Notes: a model not told the origin generated them from the letters alone. Counted from the first letter of the stretch, positions 32,799 through 41,632 are shown. The stretch is DNA of 64,000 nt from JAGORM01 sp050255815 (GCA_050255815.1 JBLMVJ010000014.1:1-64000); one strand, 5' to 3'. Numbers and translations: made by a program.

Positions 32799-33518
32799 AT
32801 GAATGCACGGCCAAAACTTCCGGTAGAGCCCCGCAAAGTCCTGGGTAAAAAAGTTAAAACCCTGAGACGGGATGGGATTTTACCTGCAAATATTTACGGC
32901 AGGGATTTTAAGTCTACTACCGTCCAGCTTCCCGCAAAAGAATTCAAGAAAGTATATGACGTTGTCCATGAAACAGGATTAGTAGATGTGACCCTGGATG
33001 GCCAGGCCATTCCGGTCCTTATTAAAAACGTTGTTTTAAATCCTCTTACGGAAGAGTTTCTTCATGCGGATTTCCACAAAGTTAACCTGAAGGAAAAGAT
33101 TGCTGCAAAGATTCCTGTTGAGCCGGTTGGTGAGCCTAAAGCAGTGGCTGATAAAGCAGGACTTTTGGAACAACCGCTCATGGAGTTAGAAGTAGAAGCG
33201 CTTCCTACAGAACTTCCTGAAAAGATTGAGGTAAACGTAGAGAGTTTGGCTGCAGTAGATGATCAGGTGTTGGTATCTGACCTGGAAGTTCCCGCCGGGG
33301 TAGAAATCCTTTCTGATGAATCCCTGGTAGTCTTTAAGATAGGTGAATTAGTCACTAAAGAAATGGAAGAACAAATGGCTGCAGATGAGGCCGCAGCAGA
33401 AGAGGCCGCAGCAGAAACAGCTGAAGGTGAAACTCCAGCCGCTGAGGGTGAAGAAGCACCGGCAGCTGAGGGTGAAAAGCCTGCTGAAGGCGGAGCGGAA
33501 GCCCCAGCCGCTGAGTGA
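32799..33518 (+). CDS. rplY: 50S ribosomal protein L25 (CTC form)
   Basis: 239 residues from MNARPKLPVEP; earlier in-frame codons overlap the promoter and are rejected. Residues 1-90 form the 5S rRNA-binding L25 domain (KTLRRDGILPANIYG). Residues about 95-185 form the TL5/CTC C-terminal domain (ELEVEALPTELPEKIEVNV). The last 45 residues are an Ala/Glu/Gly low-complexity tail with repeated PAAEGE units. It stabilises the 5S rRNA region of the large subunit. Confidence 0.93.
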   Translation: MNARPKLPVEPRKVLGKKVKTLRRDGILPANIYGRDFKSTTVQLPAKEFKKVYDVVHETGLVDVTLDGQAIPVLIKNVVLNPLTEEFLHADFHKVNLKEKIAAKIPVEPVGEPKAVADKAGLLEQPLMELEVEALPTELPEKIEVNVESLAAVDDQVLVSDLEVPAGVEILSDESLVVFKIGELVTKEMEEQMAADEAAAEEAAAETAEGETPAAEGEEAPAAEGEKPAEGGAEAPAAE

Positions 33519-33521
33519 TAT

Positions 33522-33884
33522 TTACCATTTCCCCAAATCTTCTTGTAGTTTTTTAGCTTCCTGGTAATTTGGATTCAAAAGTAACGCTTTATTCAGGTAT
33601 TCCATGGCTTTTTGGTTATCCTTTAGCCTGGCAGCATACACAGCTCCTTCAAAATATACTTCCGGGTAATTGGGGTATTTATGTATTAGCTTTTCCCATG
33701 AGGCAAGGCTTTTTACTTCCTCTGCCCTGGTCCTCTGGATCTGCTGGTAAAATATAAACAGGTACAGGGAAATACTCGCCAAAAAACAAAACAGGAACAG
33801 CTCTAAAAAAATAAGCACCTTGGAAAAGGTTTTTCTCCTTGCGGTAATCTTGCGGTAATAATGCGGTAATATAGGGATGTTCAC
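33522..33884 (-). CDS. Membrane-anchored TPR-repeat protein
   Basis: A 120-residue protein. It has a GTG start with a -10 box exactly 6 bases upstream. A transmembrane helix lies at about residues 22-46, then roughly one and a half TPR units (NYPEVYFEGAVYAARLKDNQ, then AMEYLNKALLLNPNYQEAKK). The DNA for residues about 3-12 is made of three near-identical 10-bp units (TGCGGTAAT). It probably mediates protein contacts at the membrane. Partner unknown. Confidence 0.65.
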   Translation of the reverse strand: MNIPILPHYYRKITARRKTFSKVLIFLELFLFCFLASISLYLFIFYQQIQRTRAEEVKSLASWEKLIHKYPNYPEVYFEGAVYAARLKDNQKAMEYLNKALLLNPNYQEAKKLQEDLGKW

Positions 33885-33890
33885 TTCCCT

Positions 33891-33896
33891 ATTATA
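33891..33896 (-). promoter_or_regulatory. -10 box of the TPR gene
   Basis: TATAAT on the minus strand, 6 bases before the GTG start at 33884. It lies back to back with the glmS promoter. Confidence 0.5.
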
Positions 33897-33910
33897 TCAG
33901 AGGGGAAAAG

Positions 33911-33939
33911 TTGACACGGTAAATAGGAAACTATATACT
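33911..33939 (+). promoter_or_regulatory. glmS promoter
   Basis: TTGACA (33911-33916), 17 bp, TATACT (33934-33939), a near-consensus promoter. Transcription should start near 33946, leaving a leader of about 250 bases before glmS. Confidence 0.75.
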
Positions 33940-33973
33940 ACAAACCGGAAGAAAGGCTTAGCCTTTTTAAAGA

Positions 33974-34110
33974 GCGCGTAGTCCCCGCGAAGCCCAAGGC
34001 AACGTAGGGGGAACGAGGAGAAGGCTCCTTACCACTTGGTGAGGGGGATCGGACCTCCGGTTTTATCGGAGAGTATTTGCGGAAACCTTCAGGCTGTAAT
34101 ACCGGCCTTA
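33974..34110 (+). ncRNA. Candidate divergent glmS ribozyme in the glmS leader
   Basis: The leader contains, in the order of the known glmS ribozyme: an A|GCGC-type cleavage-site motif (33973/33974), a CCCC/GGGG stem, ACGAGG (34013-34018), then GGTTTTATCGGAGA and GCGGA-AACC (34059-34087), compared with the family's TTATCGA and GCGGATGCC. The 5' CGCG could pair with TGCG of the later motif, replacing the family's CGCC/GGCG. An extra insert of about 40 bases lies after ACGAGG. The gene downstream is glmS. The match is by eye and imperfect. Confidence 0.4.
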
Positions 34111-34196
34111 AGAGCTTTTAGAAAAACCTATAGTAATATAGGACACAAAAGAAAAGTTCATGTATTCTTTGCCCCTCTTCCCCGTAAGCATTTCAT

Positions 34197-35966
34197 ATGT
34201 GTGGAATATTCGCCTATACTGGCAAAAGGAATAACGCAGCCTCCTTAGTTCTAAGTGGCTTGAAAGCCTTGGAATACCGTGGCTATGACTCATGGGGCGT
34301 TGCAGCGGTAAACTCTGGAAAGCTTTTATTGCAAAAACAGGTTGGTAAAATTGGCTCTTCTCGTCTTGAAAAAACATTATTAGATAACTCGACTTTGGCA
34401 ATTGGCCATACCAGGTGGGCAACGCATGGCGGCGTAACCGTAGAAAACGCACACCCTCATTTAGATTGTTCAAAAAAACTGGCTATTATCCACAACGGGA
34501 TTGTTGAAAACTATGAGGAACTAAAGGCAGTTCTACTCAAAAAGAAGCACGTATTTTTATCTGAAACTGATACAGAGGTTATTGCCCACCTTATAGAGGA
34601 AAATTTAAAAAGACTTCATCTTCCTGAGGCTGTGAGAGTGTCTTTCCAAAAGCTGAAGGGATTGTCTGCCATAGTGGTACTGGATAGTGTGTCCCGCACC
34701 ATAGTGGCAGCTAAAAATGGTTCACCACTTATCCTGGGCATAGGAAGTAACGAGCTTATTCTGGCCTCTGATCTAAGCGCAATCCTTCCCCACACGAAAA
34801 AAGTGGTATTCCTGAAAGACGGGGAAATGGTTGTTCTGAATCAAGAGCTTGCGTTAAAGTCTCTTACCACCGGTAAAAACATTAAGGCAAAGATAGAACA
34901 GATAGCTTTCAGCCGTGATGAAGCACGGTTGGGCTCCTATAAACACTTTATGATGAAAGAGATTGCCGAGCAGCCAAAAGTGATTGAACAAATACTTTAC
35001 AACAAAGGACAGGTTGATTCCCTGGTCCAGGCAATAAAGAAAACTCGCAAGTTATATTTTATAGCTGCAGGGACTGCCTACCATTCAACGCTAGCAGGAG
35101 TCAGCCTTCTTTCAAAAATTGCAGGAATCCAAAGCGTTTCTTCTGTAGCTTCTGAATTTTCCCAACTGGAAGGCTTTTTAGACAAAAAAAGCCTGGTTAT
35201 AGCGCTCTCCCAAAGTGGAGAGACCATAGACGTGATAGAACCCTTGACTCATGCAAAAGACGCTGGGGCAAAAGTTGCAGCTATAACAAATGTCATAGGC
35301 TCTACTGTTTACCGCATGGCAGACTACAAAATTCTTCTGAATGCCGGGCCTGAAAAAGCTGTTGCATCTACCAAAGCATATATTGCAAAACTCACTGTCC
35401 TTTTACTAACTGCATATAGTTTTGCAGATAGGGAAAAAGAAATTATTCCCCAGATAAAGCATGCGGCTGAAGATATGAAAACTATGCTGCAAGAACCCTA
35501 TCTGAAGAACGTGAAAGCACTTGCCCGGAAGTTAAAAGACAGGGGGAATATTTATCTCATAGGCAGAGGGATTTCTTATGCGAGTGCGTTAGAAGGGGCG
35601 CTCAAGATCAAGGAAGTGTCTTATATTCCTACAGAAGGCTTAGCCGGTGGTGAGCTGAAGCATGGGACCATAGCGCTTATAGAAAAAGGTACGCCATGCA
35701 TAGTATTTGCACCGGAGGATGAAGTATATGACTCTATTATTTCTAATGCCATAGAGATTAAGTCTAGGGGAGGATATATTATTGGGATAAGTTCTAAAAA
35801 AGCAGCGGTATTTGATTATTTTCTGGAGGTAAAAGATAGCGGTAAGGCAACCATTTTATCCCAAATAGTGCCTGCCCAATTGCTTGCATATTATTTGGCC
35901 CTCGCTAGAGGCATTTCCGACCCAGACAAGCCTCGCAACTTAGCTAAATCCGTTACGGTGAAGTAA
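34197..35966 (+). CDS. glmS: Glutamine--fructose-6-phosphate aminotransferase (isomerizing)
   Basis: A 589-residue protein. The start is fixed by MCGIFAYTG, since Cys2 becomes the N-terminal nucleophile. The glutaminase domain (residues 1-230) has HTRWATHGG. Two SIS domains follow (about 270-400 and 440-580) with SQSGETIDVIEPL, GAGTAYHS-type residues and the C-terminal LAKSVTVK. It makes glucosamine-6-phosphate, the first step to peptidoglycan amino sugars. It has a long structured leader, unlike other genes here. Its end overlaps the converging gene by 14 bases. Confidence 0.97.
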   Translation: MCGIFAYTGKRNNAASLVLSGLKALEYRGYDSWGVAAVNSGKLLLQKQVGKIGSSRLEKTLLDNSTLAIGHTRWATHGGVTVENAHPHLDCSKKLAIIHNGIVENYEELKAVLLKKKHVFLSETDTEVIAHLIEENLKRLHLPEAVRVSFQKLKGLSAIVVLDSVSRTIVAAKNGSPLILGIGSNELILASDLSAILPHTKKVVFLKDGEMVVLNQELALKSLTTGKNIKAKIEQIAFSRDEARLGSYKHFMMKEIAEQPKVIEQILYNKGQVDSLVQAIKKTRKLYFIAAGTAYHSTLAGVSLLSKIAGIQSVSSVASEFSQLEGFLDKKSLVIALSQSGETIDVIEPLTHAKDAGAKVAAITNVIGSTVYRMADYKILLNAGPEKAVASTKAYIAKLTVLLLTAYSFADREKEIIPQIKHAAEDMKTMLQEPYLKNVKALARKLKDRGNIYLIGRGISYASALEGALKIKEVSYIPTEGLAGGELKHGTIALIEKGTPCIVFAPEDEVYDSIISNAIEIKSRGGYIIGISSKKAAVFDYFLEVKDSGKATILSQIVPAQLLAYYLALARGISDPDKPRNLAKSVTVK

Positions 35967-37803
35967 TTTCCCAAATCTGGGCGTTGGCGTTTTCATACAC
36001 CCGCTTAAGTCCTAAATCCTGAGGAAGATATGGAAGGGTTTCTATATAATCCTCATACCTTGCTAAATATACATATTTGATTTGTTTTTCTTTTAAGATT
36101 TTCCGAGCTTCCGCACTCGTTTTTGAGAGTAAAAAGGAAAGATCTGTAGTTATATCTTGAGCCGAGTATTTCCCAACGTATGATTTTATTCCTGCAGCGG
36201 CAGCTGGTTTGTGCGTACTTTCAAATGAACATTTTGAGCAGCTTTGTTCATAGGCTAATACATTTCCCCTCGGCAACTTTTTTAATACTTGCAGCGCTTC
36301 ATATTCTGTCTGGCTCACATAATATGTCTGGGGAATGGGAGAAAAGATAGTAGTGGGAAGGAACGGAAACTTTTTCTTCAGGGTAAATGGAATAGTAAAA
36401 GAAAAGCTTTTGAAAGTAATACCTGATGCCGGAACCGGATAGGTCTGGGAAGACTCAAGTTCTTTATTTGGTAGCTGAAGCCCACCTTTTAGAAACTGAA
36501 TAGACCCTTGGTCAAACACTAACCTATTCTGGTCAACGCTTTGCAGCTTCCCAAAATTTAGGCTAGCAGAAGATCCCGCGTCTATAACAGAATCTATAAC
36601 AAAAGGAAGGTTAACTGAAAGGTTTAAAAGTTTATTGTGTTCTTTATAATTTGGTTCCTGAAAATTATTGAAATAGGTTCTGTAATCAATGATTTTTGTG
36701 CTGTTGTCATTGGGGTCAAAAACAATTCCAGCCCGGTAATATGGGGATTGGTACCAGATGGTTTGTTTGCCTGATCCTAACAGGTCTGTCTCCTGGATAA
36801 TGTGCGCAGGTGAAAGACCGGGAAACGATTTTTTGTACCATGAAGAAAAGTCTTTCATGGTTGTTATCTGGACCCGGCTATTTTCCTCCAGTCCTTTTGC
36901 ATAATCAAGCCATTGGGATAGGTTGTTAGTGTAATCTTCTATGTGCAAATCCCCTTCTAGGCCTATGGTTGCCTGGCCAAACTGGTTATTAGGATTTTGT
37001 AAGGCGTAGGTGTTGAGTAAATTTTTAAAATAAGAGATATCTAGTCCTAATGTTGCGTAATCCTGCAGGCTATACATGCTGGCAGGACGTTTAGAAGCAC
37101 TGAAATATCCGCTTAAAGGATCCCGTGCTGCCCAGCGGAAACTGACTACATCAAGCTTGTTTTGAATATCCTGCGCCGGTTGTGCACTGTTAATAGCATT
37201 AGGATAGTACGGTACAGACCACCAGGTTCCCCACACCTGATACCCGTCTAAATCATATTGGTCTGAAACTCCCAGAGTTCCCGTAATGCCATATTTCTGC
37301 TTCATGTAAGAAAGGGAATAGGCATCTGTCCACCAGGACCCTACGGATACCGGATAGTAGCCAAAGATTTCCTTAAAATCTGCAAACAAGGTATCTATGA
37401 GTTTTTTTCTTTCTTCTTGGGCGTAGCCGGATAAGAATAAGGAAGTTGCACGGTGCCAGGAATCTGTTTTATGGTAGGCAACGTGTGCTTCACGGGCAAA
37501 ATCGGGGGTGACTTCCAGGAAAAGGCCAAGCTCTTGCTTGCTGTCCATGCCTTTCAGCGCATTTATAAAATCTCCCTTTTGCATGACATCATATGTTACT
37601 AACCAGGTTGCAGGTAAGTCTCGACTTTTAATTTCTGCATACTCCGCATTAAAACTCTTCAGGTAATCAGGAGTATAGGAAGAAATCCGCTGTGGGTTGA
37701 CAATAGTGATAAAGGAGTTGCCGGATGCGTAGGCGTAGGGAACCTTTATGATAGCTATAACCGTTATAACAATTACAATTATATGGGAAGTTACCTTACG
37801 CAT
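35953..37803 (-). CDS. Secreted polysaccharide deacetylase/glycosidase-like protein
   Basis: A 616-residue protein with a signal peptide (residues 1-26, ending in YAYASG). Residues about 35-330 read like a TIM-barrel of NodB or GH57 type: TWLVTYDVMQ, a GYYPVSVGSWWTDAYSLSYM segment and GLEGDLHIEDY with acidic residues. The rest is probably beta-rich, with a CSKC pair near the end. I cannot name the family or substrate. It follows valS with the overlapping stop/start TAATG. Confidence 0.5.
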   Translation of the reverse strand: MRKVTSHIIVIVITVIAIIKVPYAYASGNSFITIVNPQRISSYTPDYLKSFNAEYAEIKSRDLPATWLVTYDVMQKGDFINALKGMDSKQELGLFLEVTPDFAREAHVAYHKTDSWHRATSLFLSGYAQEERKKLIDTLFADFKEIFGYYPVSVGSWWTDAYSLSYMKQKYGITGTLGVSDQYDLDGYQVWGTWWSVPYYPNAINSAQPAQDIQNKLDVVSFRWAARDPLSGYFSASKRPASMYSLQDYATLGLDISYFKNLLNTYALQNPNNQFGQATIGLEGDLHIEDYTNNLSQWLDYAKGLEENSRVQITTMKDFSSWYKKSFPGLSPAHIIQETDLLGSGKQTIWYQSPYYRAGIVFDPNDNSTKIIDYRTYFNNFQEPNYKEHNKLLNLSVNLPFVIDSVIDAGSSASLNFGKLQSVDQNRLVFDQGSIQFLKGGLQLPNKELESSQTYPVPASGITFKSFSFTIPFTLKKKFPFLPTTIFSPIPQTYYVSQTEYEALQVLKKLPRGNVLAYEQSCSKCSFESTHKPAAAAGIKSYVGKYSAQDITTDLSFLLSKTSAEARKILKEKQIKYVYLARYEDYIETLPYLPQDLGLKRVYENANAQIWEITSP

Positions 37804-39932
37804 TATGCAGTGGGCCAGGAAGAGATGATGAGCATGTCAGTTTTATACTGTAACTCCCTGGTAATTTCCTCTGTTATAAATGGCATGAAGGGATGCAGCA
37901 GCTTTAAGAGTATCAAGTATTGAGTATTAAGTGTTAAGTATGAATTGTCGTCAATCCTATTTTTTACGTCCTCAATGTAGATATCTGCAAATTCATGCCA
38001 GATAAATTCATACAGCCGTTCTGCTGCCAGGTTAAACTGGTATGCTTCAAGGTATTTTGTTATTTCTTCTATAAGCCTTTGTGTTTTTTCAATCCATTCT
38101 TTGTCATTTCCGCTCAAGGCATCTAAGGAACCAAGATTTTCTACGGCGCCCATACTTCTTCCTTCCTGCTTCATCTGGATAAACCGGGCTATATTCCAGA
38201 GTTTATTGGCAAACTTCCTGGCAGCATCCAGTTTAGGATAAGAGAGGGCCTGGTCATTACCGGTAGCATTCCCGTATATAAGAGCAAAACGCACGGCATC
38301 CGCACCGTATTCATCTACCAATTCCAGGGGGTTTACTACATTCCCTTTACTTTTACTCATTTTCTTGCCATAGGGGTCATTTACAATACCGTGGAACAAC
38401 ACGTCCCGGAACGGTACCTCATCAGTAATATACAACCCCAGCATGACCATACGGGAAACCCAGGCTTTCAAAATGTCATAGGCGGTTTCCATAACAGAGG
38501 TAGGATAAAACTTTCCAAAATCATCCGGACCGCTTGTCTTTAGGGTCACATACGGCCACTGGCCGGAAGAAAACCATGTGTCAAACGTGTCTGAATCCTG
38601 GGTCAGTTTCAGGGATTTGCATGCCGGACACTGGGTAGGAGTCTCCCCTTCTGTTACTTGCCAGGCATCACAGTCATCACACTTCCAGGCAGGGATCTGG
38701 ATTCCCCAGACAATCTGGCGGCTTATATTCCAGTCACGCAGGTTTTCCAGCCAGTGGAAGTACGTATTCTCAAAGTTTTTAGGGACTATTTTTATGTCCC
38801 CGTTTTTCACTGCGTTTATTGCCCGCGTTTTGAGGCTTTCAACCTTAATGAACCACTGTTCTAAAGGGAGCGGTTCTAAAACATTTTTACATTTGTAGCA
38901 GAGGTTTAAGTTAGTAACATATTTTTCATCCACTTTCTCCAGGAGCCCTTTTTTCTCCATCTCCTCTACTACTGCGCGCCTAGCCTCTTTTACATACATA
39001 CCGGCAAATTTGCCCGCATGCTCATTCATCTTGCCGTCAAAGCCGATGACTTGTTTCATAGGTAGGTTATGCCGCTTGCCAGTTTCAAAGTCTGCAAAGT
39101 CATGCGCGGGGGTGATTTTTACCACCCCGGTCCCAAACGCAGGATCAACCATCTCATCTGCAATTACTATGATTTTCGCCGGGCCCAGCACTGTCTCTAT
39201 ATCTATTTCTTTTCCTACATATTGTTGGTACCGTTTGTCCTTCGGATGCACTGCAACAGCCGTATCCCCAAATTTAGTTTCCGGCCTGGTTGTAGCAAGC
39301 AGAAGGGGTCCATACTTTATATAATAGAGTGGCCGTTCCCGTTCCTCATGGACTACTTCCAGGTCAGAAAAAGAGGTGCCGTCAAAGGTACAATAGTTTA
39401 CCAGCTTGTAGTCCCGGTAGACCAGGCCATCATCATACATCCGGTGAAATGTTCTATAGACCAGCGCTACAATATCCGGATCCAGCGTATATTTTTCCCT
39501 GGACCAGTCTAATGAAAAGCCCAGGCGCCGCAGCTGCTTTTCAATGCCGCCGCGGTGTTCCTGTACATACTCATAAATCATGGAGAATAGAGTTTTATTG
39601 TCATAGTCCAGCCTGGATTTGCCCTGCTCTTTTAATTTCTTCTCAAAAACAAATTGGGTCTCTATGCCGGCATGGTCAGTTCCGGGAAGCCAAAGTGCGG
39701 CCTTTCCTTTCATGCGGTTAAAGCGGATCAGGATATCCTCTACCGTAAACATGGCGTGGCCAAAGTGGAGGGCGCCGTTTGCATTAGGAGGTGGGAGGAT
39801 AATGGTAAATTTATCCTGTGGGTCAGCAGAGTTAAATGCTTCCCGGTTTACTTCAGGCTTAAAATAGCCATTTTCTTCCCAGGCTTTATAAATGCCATCC
39901 TCTACCTTTTTATGGTCGTAGACTTTGTCCAT
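37803..39932 (-). CDS. valS: Valyl-tRNA synthetase
   Basis: A 709-residue class I synthetase. The HIGH motif is in PPPNANGALHFGHA (about residue 55), with GTDHAGIETQ, the editing-domain TTRPE, two Cys-type zinc clusters (CDDCDAW, CPACKS) and KMSKSKGN near 524. It is shorter than the usual 870-950 residues and ends soon after the anticodon-binding domain, without the C-terminal coiled coil. Short DNA repeats lie inside its coding region at 37908-37944. Confidence 0.93.
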   Translation of the reverse strand: MDKVYDHKKVEDGIYKAWEENGYFKPEVNREAFNSADPQDKFTIILPPPNANGALHFGHAMFTVEDILIRFNRMKGKAALWLPGTDHAGIETQFVFEKKLKEQGKSRLDYDNKTLFSMIYEYVQEHRGGIEKQLRRLGFSLDWSREKYTLDPDIVALVYRTFHRMYDDGLVYRDYKLVNYCTFDGTSFSDLEVVHEERERPLYYIKYGPLLLATTRPETKFGDTAVAVHPKDKRYQQYVGKEIDIETVLGPAKIIVIADEMVDPAFGTGVVKITPAHDFADFETGKRHNLPMKQVIGFDGKMNEHAGKFAGMYVKEARRAVVEEMEKKGLLEKVDEKYVTNLNLCYKCKNVLEPLPLEQWFIKVESLKTRAINAVKNGDIKIVPKNFENTYFHWLENLRDWNISRQIVWGIQIPAWKCDDCDAWQVTEGETPTQCPACKSLKLTQDSDTFDTWFSSGQWPYVTLKTSGPDDFGKFYPTSVMETAYDILKAWVSRMVMLGLYITDEVPFRDVLFHGIVNDPYGKKMSKSKGNVVNPLELVDEYGADAVRFALIYGNATGNDQALSYPKLDAARKFANKLWNIARFIQMKQEGRSMGAVENLGSLDALSGNDKEWIEKTQRLIEEITKYLEAYQFNLAAERLYEFIWHEFADIYIEDVKNRIDDNSYLTLNTQYLILLKLLHPFMPFITEEITRELQYKTDMLIISSWPTA
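37908..37944. repeat. AGTATTAAG-type short repeats inside valS
   Basis: The plus strand reads GAGTATCAAGTATTGAGTAT and then TAAGTGTTAAGTATGAA, i.e. four imperfect units of 8-10 bp. They stay in frame with valS and encode its NSYLTLNTQYLILL stretch. Confidence 0.55.
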
Positions 39933-39941
39933 TTGGGAGTA

Positions 39942-39970
39942 ATTCTAGCACAAATGTAAGAAATAAGGCA
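39942..39970 (-). promoter_or_regulatory. valS promoter
   Basis: Minus strand: TGCCTT (39965-39970), 17 bp, TAGAAT (39942-39947), 9 bases before the ATG. Confidence 0.4.
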
Positions 39971-39977
39971 GGGGAAA

Positions 39978-40211
39978 TTACAGGAGGAATAAAAGCGATA
40001 AGACTAAAAGCAGCGTAAATACGAAAAACAAATGGAATGTCATGATCTTCACCAGTGGTTTTGGGATAATAATTCCCAGCCTGGAGCTCATTTTGTATGC
40101 CTGCTGGGCGTGAAGCCCAGAAATAAGGAGAATCATAAGGGTTGAAGAAAACAAAAATACTTTAGAAAAAACTTGTAACATATTAAGCATATTAGTTAGT
40201 AAGATATCCAT
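39978..40211 (-). CDS. Small two-TM membrane protein, unknown
   Basis: 77 residues from MDILLTN, or 82 from an ATG five codons earlier. Two hydrophobic helices (about 13-33 and 54-76) are joined by a basic loop. Its start overlaps the end of the PH-like gene by about 20 bases, so translation is probably coupled. No family recognised. Confidence 0.5.
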   Translation of the reverse strand: MDILLTNMLNMLQVFSKVFLFSSTLMILLISGLHAQQAYKMSSRLGIIIPKPLVKIMTFHLFFVFTLLLVLSLLFLL

Positions 40212-40836
40212 AGGGTACTCTGCCAACGTACGCCGGTCTGCCTTGCTGGTCTTTTACCCAGAGGCTCTGTACGTCAATGGTTTGAGTCTTATGTAACTGT
40301 GATGAAAGAAGATTGGCAACTTTCCGGGGAGACCTGATATTTCTGAGGACAAAGATATCCTCATGGGTGGGCCTGTCAAATGTAATGGATACGTTTCCCA
40401 TATTCAGGTGTTCTGAGATAATCCCTGAAAGGTCTGCGTCTATCTCCGTACATCTCACCTGGTCTAACAGTACGGAGCTGGTCACCTCTGAAAGAAGCGG
40501 ACTGTAACGTACTTCCAAAAGCTTTCTGGAAGTTACTATGTACAGATGAAAATACCAGTGCACCATTTCTTTTATAACAATCCCAAAACCTCCCATAAGG
40601 CTCACAAAAAAGAAAGCAGCGGCAATAAGTATGCTGTGCAGGACAAAAAATGAAATGACCGTAAACACTATGCTGACAAAGAATGTAGAAGTTACCATTT
40701 GGCTTATCCGGAACAGCAGGGTAATATAATGTTCACGGGCTGCAAAAATATATTCCTCATTTTCAAAGGTTATAAATTTTTCAATATCCTGCCTGTCTAG
40801 CCTATCCCGGAATAATGTTTTAAGAAGGCTGTTCAT
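40192..40836 (-). CDS. Two-TM membrane protein with bacterial PH-like domain
   Basis: About 214 residues from MNSLLKTLF; the start is supported by TATAGT 9 bases upstream. The N-terminal part (KFITFENEEYIFAAREHYIT) precedes two transmembrane helices (about 43-95). A PH-like domain with YIVTSRKLLEVRYSPLLSEV follows, as in bPH_2 or YdbT-type proteins. It overlaps the small membrane gene downstream. Function unknown. Confidence 0.6.
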   Translation of the reverse strand: MNSLLKTLFRDRLDRQDIEKFITFENEEYIFAAREHYITLLFRISQMVTSTFFVSIVFTVISFFVLHSILIAAAFFFVSLMGGFGIVIKEMVHWYFHLYIVTSRKLLEVRYSPLLSEVTSSVLLDQVRCTEIDADLSGIISEHLNMGNVSITFDRPTHEDIFVLRNIRSPRKVANLLSSQLHKTQTIDVQSLWVKDQQGRPAYVGRVPYGYLTN

Positions 40837-40845
40837 AGTGTTTCT

Positions 40846-40851
40846 ACTATA
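40846..40851 (-). promoter_or_regulatory. -10 box of the PH-like gene
   Basis: TATAGT on the minus strand, 9 bases before the ATG at 40836. Confidence 0.4.
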
Positions 40852-40902
40852 CTCCACCCACTACATCTATTCAGTAATTCCCCTTACACTGAAACTGTAA
40901 TC

Positions 40903-40931
40903 TTGCTTACAAAAATAATTCATTGTATACT
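40903..40931 (+). promoter_or_regulatory. Promoter of the Crp/Fnr-type gene
   Basis: TTGCTT (40903-40908), 17 bp, TATACT (40926-40931). The leader would be about 11 bases. Confidence 0.65.
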
Positions 40932-40948
40932 CGGTAAGGGTTGCGCAC

Positions 40949-41599
40949 ATGGCCCAAAATGCAAACAGAAAACTTCTAGAATTCTTCCTGCGCCATAAAA
41001 AAGTCGCCTATAAAAAAGGGAATATTATTATCCGTTCAGACGAAACGCCTTCCGGCGTATTCTACCTTCTGCAGGGGTATGTAAAAGATTATTGCCTGTC
41101 CTATGAGGGAAAAAGTTTCAGTTTAATCCTTTTTAAGGAAAAGGATATTTTCCCGCACAATTGGATTTTTAATAAAACTAAAAATGACCATATCTTTGAA
41201 GCCTTTACCGACTGTATCCTGCTGCGTGCTTCCCGCGAAGAATTTATGGATTTTCTTGCAAATAACCCTGACGTCCTGCTGCTGGTTACCCAGAATGTAT
41301 TGATCAGAATGGGTGGCCTTTTTGAGCGTATGGAGCAGCTGGCATTTGGGAATGCGGAGAAACGCGTCTCTTCTATCATACTCATTTTTGCTGACCGGTT
41401 TGGGAAAAAAACGCCTGAGGGGACCCTTATTCCGGTTCCATTATCCCATAAGGAAATAGCAGAGTTTATAGGTATTACCCGGGAAACAGCAAGTATTGAA
41501 ATTAAAAAACTGGAACGAGCAAACATTATTGTAAGGTCTTCAAAATCTTACATAGTAAAAAAACACGCTGCCCTTCTTAAAAAATCCGCAGCCCTCTGA
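40949..41599 (+). CDS. Crp/Fnr family transcriptional regulator
   Basis: A 216-residue protein. Residues about 10-120 form a cNMP-binding-type beta barrel (YKKGNIIIRSDETPSGVFYL). A dimer helix follows, then a HTH_Crp winged helix (SHKEIAEFIGITRETASIEI, about 167-187). The barrel lacks the usual phosphate-binding RAA/T pocket and the Cys of Fnr, so the ligand is unknown. It stands alone ahead of a large membrane protein gene. Confidence 0.85.
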   Translation: MAQNANRKLLEFFLRHKKVAYKKGNIIIRSDETPSGVFYLLQGYVKDYCLSYEGKSFSLILFKEKDIFPHNWIFNKTKNDHIFEAFTDCILLRASREEFMDFLANNPDVLLLVTQNVLIRMGGLFERMEQLAFGNAEKRVSSIILIFADRFGKKTPEGTLIPVPLSHKEIAEFIGITRETASIEIKKLERANIIVRSSKSYIVKKHAALLKKSAAL

Positions 41600-41620
41600 A
41601 GTTCTTTGCTAAAAACTTGC

Positions 41621-41626
41621 TATAAT
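41621..41626 (+). promoter_or_regulatory. -10 box of the 521-residue membrane protein gene
   Basis: A consensus TATAAT exactly 6 bases before the ATG at 41633; the -35 is poor. It supports that ATG over one 27 bases upstream. Confidence 0.55.
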
Positions 41627-41632
41627 ACCACT

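Noticed and set aside
35953..35966. Frameshift or truncation at the glmS end
   Set aside because: Both converging genes end in normal C termini; the 14-bp overlap is an ordinary tail-to-tail arrangement.
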